This document shows, piece by piece, positions 9,001 through 12,198 of a stretch of DNA of 12,198 nucleotides; positions within the stretch are counted from its first letter, which is position 1; each line of letters starts with the position of its first letter. The notes beneath the pieces are model-generated. The model saw only the letters and a program-made list of their open reading frames with translations, was not told where the DNA came from and did no database searches. This stretch comes from DAONJL01 sp035405645 [NCBI: bacterium] (GTDB lineage Bacteria > JAGOBX01 > DAONJL01), in contig DAONJL010000003.1 of the NCBI GenBank assembly GCA_035405645.1, positions 49,197-61,394 on the forward strand, written 5' to 3'. Position numbers and translations under genes: made by a program.

Positions 9001-11534
9001 ATACACGCGCTTTCCCATGGAATAGTTGGGAGAATCCACCCGCAGGCTGGCCAGAATTTAGTGGTGCGACAAATGATATACAGGCAGCAGTAGAAAAGGC
9101 AATGCGCGCAAGAAATATATTTTCAGCATTAAGATGGAATGCAGGTGATAGATATTTTGAACGAGCGAGTGGTAGTCAATTAATAATTAGGCGTGGAACC
9201 TGGGATACAAAAAATGTAATATGTTTATTAAATAACAACAGTTCAGCAGTTGATTTTGGAAATTTTTATACTTTTAACACAAATACAAAATATAAAGATT
9301 GGTTTACCGGTGGAACGGTCTGGTCAGATGGTTCGGCTAAAATAGCAAATTTCAATGTTGGTGGTAAGTATGCAGCATTTTTAGTTAAAGACAGTTTTGG
9401 ATTAGGAAAAATGTATATAAAAGTTGTAGATGGGGTTGATTCAACGCCATTAGCAGAAGCAATAGTAAGTGTAGATAATAAAGTAGTGTGGACAAGAGAA
9501 ACAGGCACAGATGGATATGTTTATATAGATGAAATAGTTACGACAGATGGTGGTTCATCTCAATATTATGTAAAAATATGGAAAAAAGGCTATAAAATAT
9601 ATAATATGCTCTGGACATTTTATGATGGAGTTCAAATAGAAGGAACAATTGGATTAGAAAGAGATGATGGAGTGCCACCTGCTGCACCAGCAGGCTTATC
9701 AGGAAAAGCAAGAGCAAAAGGTGCGTTATTAAGATGGAGTCAAAATACAGAAGATGATTTTGAATCATATTATTTATATAGGTCTACAACACCAGTTTGT
9801 CCAGCTGTAGATGATTATATAATTGAAACAATTAGACCAATTTATATGGATAGTAATTTTGACAGGAGTTTAACAATAGGTGAAACATATTATTATTGGG
9901 TAAGAGCAAAAGATAGAAATGATAATGTCAGTGCACCTTCAAATATGATAGCAATCGTTCCGCATAAAGTATTAGTAACATTTCAAGTTGATATGAGTCA
10001 AAGTGGATTTGGTACGATTGACCATGTCTATATAAAAGGAAATGCTTATGAATTAGGAAGATGCGATTTTAATGAAAGTTATAAAATGCCAGATATTGAT
10101 CCATTGGTAGAAATGACACATATAGGACGAGGAATATATGAAAAGACAGTAGAATTAGACCCAATGATGTATGTGAATTATTTATTTGTATGTCAGCACG
10201 ATGGTGGTCAATGGTATGATGAATGGGGTTTCAGGACGGCGACTTATGAAAATGCTCGTGAAATTCAGATAGTAGATTCAAAAGATTGGACACAAGCAGT
10301 GGTTCATAGATGGATGACTGGTGGCGATGTAGCACCACAAAAGCCAATTGGTTTAACAGCAGTTCCAAAGAATATGGCAATTAAATTGGGTTGGTCATTA
10401 AATTTAGAAGCAGATATGGAAAATTATGAAATCTGGCGTAGTACAGATGGCACAAATTATGGTTCAGCAGCGTATGCTTATGTAGAAAAAAATCAAATAA
10501 ACTATACAGATTATAATGTTTCAAATGGTTCAACATATTATTATAAAATAAAAGCAGTAGATAAAAATGGGTATGCAAGTGAGTTTTCAGACCCTGTTTC
10601 AGCTGTTCCTACTTCTGATGTTGATGAGACACCACCCGCAGTTCCTACTGGTTTATTAGCTGAAGGTTATGGATTAGGGACAGTAAAATTAACCTGGAAT
10701 TATAATACTGATGGTGATTTAGCAGGTTATAATGTTTATAGAGCAACAACTTCAAATTTTTCTGATTCTGTGAAATTAAATAGTGCAATAATAACACCAT
10801 CATTTGAACCTTATTATTTAGATACGGGTGTAACAAATGGCGTTCAATATTATTATGCTGTTTCTGCTGTTGATGATTATTTGAATGAAAGTTCGCGGTC
10901 AAGTTCATATAGCGTAAAATTAGCGAGATTAACATTTAGAGTAGATATGGGTGGAATTAGTGTAGCAAATGTAAATTTTATAGCAAATGCTAATTATATT
11001 GGTTTAACAACAGGCAAAACAATGACTTATGATAGTGCAACAAATTCGACTTATTATTTTACCAGTGATTTTGTAGTAGGTTATAATTTACAATATAAAT
11101 ATGCATATAATGATGTTTCTACAATAGAAGGCGATTTTAATACAGGCTCAAAATATAGAGAATTAACAATACCAGATGTAGTAAGCGATACCTATATAGA
11201 TGATTGGGAAAATTATCCTGACAAAATAACAAATTTAACAGCACAGCCTGATTCAGGGGCAGTTTGGCTGTTCTGGTCTTATAATACAACAAATGAAGAT
11301 TTAAAAGGATATAATATTTATAAGCAGAATTATGATGGTTCATTTACAAAAATAAATGCAGATACAGAAATAGTAACAACAAATTATTATAGAGTATCAA
11401 ATTTAACAAACGGGACACAATATAATTTTACTGTTCGATGTGTTGATTCAGGTGATTTAGAATTAGAAAGCGAAAATTCAAATATAGTTTCTGCAACACC
11501 AAATAGTGTTGTTTGGGTTCATTTTAGAAATTAA
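3..11534 (+). CDS. Giant secreted multidomain GH13 (alpha-amylase family) protein, 5' end outside window
   Basis: Predicted extracellular alpha-glucan-active glycoside hydrolase carried on a very long chain of binding and spacer modules. Residue n here starts at base 3n. Order: signal peptide 1-26; unrecognised N-terminal module to ~148; two beta-sandwich modules to ~377; two lamin-tail-like domains ~383-690; beta-sandwich ~693-1050; CBM9-like modules ~1050-1235, ~1248-1432, ~1460-1690, ~1919-2165 and ~2396-2658, with a starch-binding-like (~1695-1812), an Ig/PKD-like (~1816-1918) and two FN3-like modules (~2165-2395) between them; GH13 ~2659-3134 with D2830, E2865 and D2935; carboxypeptidase-regulatory-like ~3135-3226; FN3 and starch-binding-like array to ~3835. 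The frame is open to base 3. A GTG at base 36 is a possible start but has no Shine-Dalgarno and would remove the lysines of the signal peptide, so the start probably lies just left of the window. The catalytic domain is only about one eighth of the length. No LPXTG motif or C-terminal membrane anchor is seen. Family-level function is solid; exact substrate is not known. Confidence 0.95.
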   Translation, partial: LYKLFIKFFLCVVFVFLFNVQISSAAYIMGTYTGGNGASWNSGGNHQFSTSNMPGGYEKAILWGISSGNEFLIGADAAYSTKYCNGWWIPGDGGHLNTIWNIPSGGSNAQFNGSNLSENKGYIIVTSSSSVNGTFGFMTTSAYPIYILSVSGGQGYYDSGYITISLTLSGAKCAEEYVLVRYVINGNWSGTHNLVQATGSDTNYSCSIYYTNLGDSIVWYALTSTLSNIPSDTDLLTLSAITNGGANYTFWVIDTDTTAPIITDSTIQNTYYDTDFVISLTMVDSSGISHSANSSRSRAYFSWNSTAGPYFYDTYLVYVSGNNYRFQCPYNYGLNNFSDSIGKKLYYYVLYADNDSGSYASSDADSKYSTLSGYIFIKPKANQLVINEVLDGANGEYIELYNNSSYYIDLQYIDIYENTTKEADAAGSSYNLSSGNYYLIADQNLTDITEEQIDAMDLANGTVYLYFENDLTNAIDSCALSYAGVSSKYISIERVSPDSPAGVASSWQNGVKVYYNSGESSLAAGTPHDQNTNYGLIPIYITEIMFNGAAGATADYIEIYNAGSDSYYMYNWSIYEEGTAEVSISDSIISANKYYLIESSEAATTISADLVDSMDLSNDRIYLYAGPTNSYYLIDQAGNAVDWATADTNFAQSGIACEKPTPAADGTNSVNWRNATSNIGGVIGSPGQASAVNAAPTVELSNIEIGISPFWLDYDTMCANKLMYITIVYTDINGATDITRVELIIGDGQDTINYYSVFSGTTAVNISGSSFIASGFTVYIDTSISGNNLTCTWAVKLNWSLTESSNFKVGGRATDDEPETGPYTFKTNVGYTKTFILSGTLVNNYGVIEGGWGKAGLTFVWSGLYAYYKSTTVYPEDDDFNFLLTDDDGRTTKQYGSAYLTTSFAVDTVSDTTEGCTVTITDITTGGHFDTSTTKGMSFKVDGSAPTISIPDNYFVFKGDTYTKAPGINIIFTNGSSGTDLDTATYRINNNSTLFTIFTDDCDSKNMTLFLNGDAYKLLDTTAINTITVSCTKVSGWSTSLTFQIQYEPIAIDGSIADWQIDEKLEIDGGAENLWFWCTWDDTYIYFAYEPKSLTDGDFFIYIDAINNNGSLNSVNWWLQHTFPAPYYFDNAICIDSSAYYDHRQCTTGSWVTVASLPSYIDAYISWSGVPVTELRIPWNNLTNGAGKPDTFAILAFQQWEDSGNVWTSYPTENPGATTNGNPVTFTNVYFYSDSSDTVSPKSVISTLINIDGGLGEWSDTSKLVSWGVSYFYLTCDDTYLYIGVDRNAYFPNATDDYDVICIYIDTDLVDNAGTDTTREYSSKTHTLPFKATCGIMYRPTSPYGNWFCLHKWTGAAWTDVSTSGYGNYSGQYAEIQMPWSDIGNPTSIRLVLYHINGSNCYLWAASPDGNDVGAAPKTLTNYYQYDLAKTQIRNDPANRNYSQTTATFSYAAETTTIAFTPYIDGTKDLAWGTVPLITSNNAAHPRSGDVGTDGKVFTSGYCDSVYVTNDLNYLYIGWNALGDHYNDEAQKSTHYMFFLFTDSSPMGLSYEPFKTEDKTTRVIKYSPDFCAEGYIHYGNDNFNNIYLYRADTGSWTNVKTLLSGTDYSVSVANGWGELKISLATLNLKTGDSVGIIYAARHAEHKPGLSDIAPFDAGTVYDWSDTGSLIDGSKAKFYRIQTSLLTSLTHRPNYTPVTGKTIMRYPLTPYSSQSPKITLGVSLVGAISNAYIIYSFNNWSTYDTVSLSFAYLSGSNSYFEGNIPACETKGATVKYYIKVPGNSGEINYVYGNDTSCTVTLTESTAQTNAFTYQIMNSPPTPPTSAELTPQTPNTNHNLLLQATGATDSDSDILTYIFEWYKNDTLYWTDYDSSPPYISSISAFNTSEGENWYCNVSVGDGLNTSSILKSNVVRISAFVVWSGTMPAEVNVGTVSESEWMWLDKTNDVRTVSTYPTNYDIENIRLKLDTQYLYFRIKFQDITNLGHCNILLAIDTDNASTNQTIELGDEANLYYGNGYYDSATPDIQFHIHNITVGSMEPIIEYKIGSGSWNDLNSSDYQTYLDTDADILEGKIKRSELTIANSGVINCRIISFKNNLVRAASGDATADYPENDALDVVSINGLYSNNPLYYNDFNKNNNVYYEELYDSKVDFYFSLIYDGNGIKSNNAPSIPDTHYPVGSVSDVPLTLSWAIASETDANDAVTSYLFELNTSSDFSGNVLYRVNIASGTRSFTIPSTLEGQRTYYWRVRARDKIGALSSDTVWTFYYQGPPSISVSAPLDLNNVDNYGRVQGNQSADSDINWYWAPAIHSAGWVIKDYNIQVFTDPTDTSTLVFSDTINGDAINGCTNNYAISYANRLLLVRGKTYYARIRAGDTATPQNWSSLSSASDGIYYCLKKIDGSVADWKSDTGWLNNSINFIGSPYYEAVWTDSTLDHRTDRATEAAYLDLSHFYVAIDKYNMYFYTKFTNYYDGIPYIQIAVDINDNSIERVFRGRNVSAEDVFTSTIAAWEYLINCVTGNDYVGVYNDDFQLIGYGKYADATGGSGFEFSVSLDDIGGQSEFYNDTVKLTVGIFWNDNNSIGDWAASVTNVNVVDCVSDKTTWAGAGNDEVGWSDQVIDYYLILNTDTDYKIKSASGTRPVSPDPIPESPNGVNPPSSALDYTFYNVFVDRFWNGNLNNAPYDPDMSGGDFDGLIKKIKDGYFSGMGITGLYLSPIFDYGGGVWGYNQHDLHRVQGSYVTQNWNKFYGWDDFVKLAKECHRHNMRLGLDWVPGQIYGDNNSGGTISRNQKMWFGERFGGRRILQYVSDVRQFFVDHSIFLYGLGASFFRVDNPKFYPDPLVQGLPFFVYQRRVWNEFTPDLYTFGEVPGDAGECATFCADGNRLHGMLDFPLSYPLKSWSSGGDAGTFRSTLEGIWSTYDAGAAYPIVPGYYENHDHDRCYHYIGDNMDYSKWNMQVLMMFLAQHIGPPIIFYGDERVMMGRKDTTYPGWQYTSSTSQFGNTRAFPWNSWENPPAGWPEFSGATNDIQAAVEKAMRARNIFSALRWNAGDRYFERASGSQLIIRRGTWDTKNVICLLNNNSSAVDFGNFYTFNTNTKYKDWFTGGTVWSDGSAKIANFNVGGKYAAFLVKDSFGLGKMYIKVVDGVDSTPLAEAIVSVDNKVVWTRETGTDGYVYIDEIVTTDGGSSQYYVKIWKKGYKIYNMLWTFYDGVQIEGTIGLERDDGVPPAAPAGLSGKARAKGALLRWSQNTEDDFESYYLYRSTTPVCPAVDDYIIETIRPIYMDSNFDRSLTIGETYYYWVRAKDRNDNVSAPSNMIAIVPHKVLVTFQVDMSQSGFGTIDHVYIKGNAYELGRCDFNESYKMPDIDPLVEMTHIGRGIYEKTVELDPMMYVNYLFVCQHDGGQWYDEWGFRTATYENAREIQIVDSKDWTQAVVHRWMTGGDVAPQKPIGLTAVPKNMAIKLGWSLNLEADMENYEIWRSTDGTNYGSAAYAYVEKNQINYTDYNVSNGSTYYYKIKAVDKNGYASEFSDPVSAVPTSDVDETPPAVPTGLLAEGYGLGTVKLTWNYNTDGDLAGYNVYRATTSNFSDSVKLNSAIITPSFEPYYLDTGVTNGVQYYYAVSAVDDYLNESSRSSSYSVKLARLTFRVDMGGISVANVNFIANANYIGLTTGKTMTYDSATNSTYYFTSDFVVGYNLQYKYAYNDVSTIEGDFNTGSKYRELTIPDVVSDTYIDDWENYPDKITNLTAQPDSGAVWLFWSYNTTNEDLKGYNIYKQNYDGSFTKINADTEIVTTNYYRVSNLTNGTQYNFTVRCVDSGDLELESENSNIVSATPNSVVWVHFRN
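1147..2073 (+). other. Two consecutive lamin-tail-like (LTD) domains
   Basis: Both units show the LTD pattern: a first strand Ile-x-Glu (INEV near base 1161, ITEI near base 1626), then a YIE[LI]Y-N strand, then a KYYLI or NYYLI strand (bases 1308 and 1779). Each has a matching segment, DAMDLANGTVYLY starting at base 1362 and DSMDLSNDRIYLY starting at base 1836, followed by a polar loop and a conserved Trp (SSWQNG; VNWRN). LTDs in bacterial secreted proteins are immunoglobulin-fold modules often next to hydrolases or adhesins. The internal similarity suggests duplication, now strongly diverged. Confidence 0.7.
3150..5070 (+). other. Three CBM9/DOMON-like modules in a row (A, B, C)
   Basis: Each unit starts with an Ile-Asp-Gly strand followed by a Trp: IDGSIADW at base 3156, IDGGLGEW at base 3753, and IDGTKDLAW at base 4392. 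About 30-50 residues later comes the hallmark strand with Asp and Leu/Ile-Tyr: WDDTYIYFAY (base 3240), CDDTYLYIGVD (base 3828) and NDLNYLYIGW in the third. Each then has an acidic Ile-Asp or Phe-Thr-Asp strand and ends in a strand pair such as ELRIPW or EIQMPW. This layout fits the CBM9-like family found in secreted xylan- and glucan-active enzymes. The ligand cannot be deduced. Confidence 0.6.
5445..5756 (+). other. Ig/PKD-like spacer module
   Basis: The segment begins with a Pro-rich linker (NSPPTPPTS) and carries the pattern TGATDSDSDILTY...FEWYKNDTLYW, then ENWYCNVSVGDG. The Asp-rich turn followed by a Tyr-x-x-x-Trp-Tyr-Lys-Asn strand and a final W-x-C-x-V strand is characteristic of Ig-like or PKD-like repeats in prokaryotic surface proteins. 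Role is probably spacing. The Cys of the last strand has no obvious partner within the module. Confidence 0.55.
5757..6495 (+). other. Divergent CBM9-like module (D)
   Basis: The unit keeps the hallmark strand (LDTQYLYFRIK) and the following acidic strand (LLAIDTDN), as in the other CBM9-like units of this protein. It lacks the opening Ile-Asp-Gly and instead has VNVGTVSESEW. It ends before a Pro-containing linker that opens the next FN3-like module. It is assigned by internal similarity only. Confidence 0.5.
6496..7185 (+). other. Two FN3-like modules
   Basis: The first has the FN3 core: a LTLSW strand, a FELNTSSDF strand, and a TYYWRVRARD strand near base 6729. The second begins after GPPSISVSAP, contains YNIQVFTDP and ends with KTYYARIRAGD near base 7092. 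Both fit FN3/Ig folds used as spacers between carbohydrate-binding modules. They are only distantly related to the FN3 units at the C-terminus. Confidence 0.55.
7194..7974 (+). other. CBM9-like module (E) immediately before the GH13 domain
   Basis: It opens with IDGSVADW at base 7194, nearly the same as module A (IDGSIADW at base 3156). It has the hallmark strand in the form IDKYNMYFYTKF, then an acidic strand IAVDINDN. It is followed by a Pro-rich linker (PVSPDPIPESPNGVNPPSS) that leads directly into the catalytic domain. The flexible linker suggests that this module places substrate near the active site. Confidence 0.6.
7975..9402 (+). other. GH13 catalytic domain (alpha-amylase family) with C-terminal beta-domain
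   Basis: The barrel opens with YNVFVDRFWNGN (Asp2669), as in amylase and neopullulanase-type GH13 enzymes. Conserved region II is FRVDNPKF with nucleophile D2830 (codon at 8490). Region III is FGEVPG with acid/base E2865 (8595). Region IV is ENHD with transition-state Asp D2935 (8805) and His 2934. The full triad is therefore present and activity is expected. Region I, usually Asp-x-x-x-Asn-His, reads LDWVPGQ (D2768-Q2773), losing the Asn and His, and the usual region II His is Phe. A beta-sandwich resembling the amylase C domain follows from about base 9168. Subfamily and product specificity cannot be read from the sequence. Confidence 0.9.
9403..9680 (+). other. Carboxypeptidase-regulatory-like module
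   Basis: A strand MYIKVVDGVDSTPLAEAIVSV is followed by TGTDGYVYID and YYVKIWKKGYK. This is the 'variable linker, threonine/glycine-Asp-Gly turn, Lys-x-Gly-Tyr' pattern of the carboxypeptidase regulatory-like (transthyretin-like) fold. It is common as a stalk or spacer next to hydrolases in secreted proteins. Confidence 0.6.
9681..11531 (+). other. C-terminal array of four FN3 and two starch-binding-like modules
   Basis: Four FN3 units each show Leu-x-Trp followed by a Tyr-x-[LIV]-[YW]-[RK] strand and a Tyr-Tyr-x-[VI]-[RKS]-[AC] strand: ~9681-9968, ~10326-10625, ~10626-10925 and ~11216-11508. The FN3 units are interrupted by two modules starting VLVTFQVDMS (base 9969) and RLTFRVDMG (base 10926). 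The FQVDM/FRVDM opening strand is typical of CBM20/CBM48-like starch-binding modules in secreted amylases. The first of these has the aromatic-rich YEKTVELDP and GGQWYDEWGF stretches; the second is shorter. Order: FN3, CBM, FN3, FN3, CBM, FN3, then eight residues of what looks like another CBM. Confidence 0.7.
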
Positions 11535-11575
11535 AAAAATTATAGTGAAATTAAATATAAAATTAAAGGTAACAA
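11535..11575 (+). promoter_or_regulatory. Short AT-rich intergenic gap with ribosome binding site for first protease gene
   Basis: The 41-bp gap is almost entirely A and T. AAAGG at 11565-11569 lies six bases before the ATG at 11576 and is a plausible weak Shine-Dalgarno. I see no stem-loop followed by a T-tract, so read-through from the giant gene into the protease genes is possible. No -35/-10 pair is convincing. Confidence 0.5.
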
Positions 11576-11953
11576 ATGGCAATAATAAGAAAGAAAATAA
11601 AATTAGTTGGACCATTAGGTAAAAGGGAAATAGAAGCAATGTTTGATAGTGGAGCAAGTTATTCCTGTATAAGAAAAGATATAGCAGAGAAATTAGAAAT
11701 ATTAAGACCATTAGTAGAACCAATGGAATTTGTAACAGCAAAAAAAGAGATAAAGATAAAAGCAGAATATGCAGTAAGACTTGATTTTTATATAAATGGC
11801 GATAGGTTTTCAGATGAGTTTATAGTGATGGAAGAATTAGGTAGTGAAATAATAATAGGAGCAAAAACAATGCAAGCCTGGCGAATGAAAATAGATTTTG
11901 AAGCAGAAGAAATAAAATACGATAAACGAGTGACAGAATTGCAAATAATATAA
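11576..11953 (+). CDS. Retropepsin-like (clan AA) aspartic protease, small single-domain
   Basis: This 125-residue protein matches the retropepsin-like aspartic protease fold. It has the catalytic Asp-Ser-Gly-Ala triplet region at D24-A27 within AMFDSGASYSC, and the second hallmark, a hydrophobic-hydrophobic-Gly strand, at EIIIGAKTMQAW (I92-W102). Retropepsins have one such Asp per chain and work as homodimers; this chain has the size of one protomer. There is no signal peptide or membrane segment, so it should be cytoplasmic. The start ATG has a weak AAAGG upstream. It lies 41 bp after the giant gene and 9 bp before a close paralogue, so it is probably cotranscribed with the latter. Coding strand is very purine-rich, unlike the giant gene. 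Substrate is unknown; bacterial members are mostly uncharacterised. Confidence 0.9.
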   Translation: MAIIRKKIKLVGPLGKREIEAMFDSGASYSCIRKDIAEKLEILRPLVEPMEFVTAKKEIKIKAEYAVRLDFYINGDRFSDEFIVMEELGSEIIIGAKTMQAWRMKIDFEAEEIKYDKRVTELQII

Positions 11954-11957
11954 GGAG
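11953..11957 (+). promoter_or_regulatory. Ribosome binding site for second protease gene
   Basis: AGGAG, overlapping the last base of the preceding TAA stop, sits five bases before the ATG at 11963. It is a stronger Shine-Dalgarno than the one of the upstream copy and fixes the start of the second protease. Confidence 0.8.
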
Positions 11958-11962
11958 AACAA

Positions 11963-12198
11963 ATGGCAATAATATTAAAAAGGATAAGAATAGAAGGCTC
12001 GAAGGGATGGCGAGAAATAGAAGCAATGTTTGATAGTGGAGCAAGTTATTCCTGTATAAAGAAAGCAATAGCAGAAGAAATAGCGACCTTAGAGAAATTA
12101 CCAAAACCAATGGAATTTAAAACAGCAAAAGAAGAAGTGAATCTAAAAGCAGAATATGCAGTAAGACTTGATTTTTATATAAATGGCGATAGGTTTTC
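11963..12198 (+). CDS. Second retropepsin-like aspartic protease, tandem paralogue, 3' end outside window
   Basis: The visible 78 residues align without gaps to the upstream protease, starting MAII and carrying the same active site, EAMFDSGASYSCI, with catalytic D24. The block ending in RLDFYINGDRF is also identical. It differs in the N-terminal strand (residues 5-17) and in residues 33-61 after the active site. The frame runs open off the right edge; the region with the second hydrophobic-Gly motif is not visible. Because both copies keep the catalytic motif, neither looks like a pseudogene so far. They could form homodimers or a heterodimer; this is inference. Confidence 0.9.
   Translation, partial: MAIILKRIRIEGSKGWREIEAMFDSGASYSCIKKAIAEEIATLEKLPKPMEFKTAKEEVNLKAEYAVRLDFYINGDRF

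Larger units (their letters stand above)
11571..12198 (+). repeat. Tandem duplication, 387-bp register
   Basis: The two protease genes and the end of their upstream leader repeat at a constant 387-bp offset (129 codons: 126 including stop plus 9 bp spacer). Perfectly identical runs are 11571-11587 with 11958-11974 (17 bp), 11627-11672 with 12014-12059 (46 bp), and 11757-11811 with 12144-12198 (55 bp, reaching the window edge). Between them the copies differ substantially. More copies may lie to the right. Confidence 0.9.

Noticed and set aside
11535-11575. Transcription terminator or new promoter between the giant gene and the protease genes
   Set aside because: No GC-rich stem, and the TATAAA-like bases are indistinguishable from the AT background.
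11576-11953. The protease gene as part of a retroelement or prophage
   Set aside because: Only the retropepsin-like domain is present; no reverse transcriptase, integrase, capsid or terminal repeats are seen, and stand-alone clan AA proteases are known in bacteria.

Overview
This AT-rich window (A and T dominate nearly every third codon position) comes from a bacterium that uses Shine-Dalgarno initiation (AAGGAG five bases before one start codon). I cannot place it taxonomically with confidence. The huge secreted protein built from lamin-tail, CBM9-like and fibronectin type III modules resembles those of uncultivated candidate phyla known from metagenomes, but that is an impression, not a match. 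Every gene I can support is on the + strand.

Bases 3-11534 are one uninterrupted reading frame of about 3,843 codons. It encodes a secreted, mosaic, carbohydrate-active protein. In order it has: a signal peptide whose true start lies left of the window; beta-sandwich modules; two lamin-tail-like domains; more beta-sandwich; five CBM9/DOMON-like putative sugar-binding modules interspersed with Ig/FN3-like modules; a GH13 (alpha-amylase family) catalytic domain with the Asp/Glu/Asp triad intact but an atypical region I; a carboxypeptidase-regulatory-like module; and a C-terminal array of FN3 and starch-binding-like modules. The protein stops eight residues after the last FN3, where the first strand of another module begins. 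The likely role is capture and hydrolysis of an alpha-glucan outside the cell.

Bases 11576-12198 hold two tandem small genes for retropepsin-like (clan AA) aspartic proteases. The second is cut by the right edge of the window. They are separated by 9 bp and keep a constant 387-bp register, with stretches of perfect DNA identity around the DSG active site and a downstream segment, separated by segments where almost every change alters an amino acid. They lack signal peptides, so they probably act in the cytoplasm. Nothing in the sequence ties them functionally to the giant secreted protein.

I found no tRNA, rRNA, CRISPR array, insertion sequence or convincing terminator. The only gap before the tandem genes is 41 bp.
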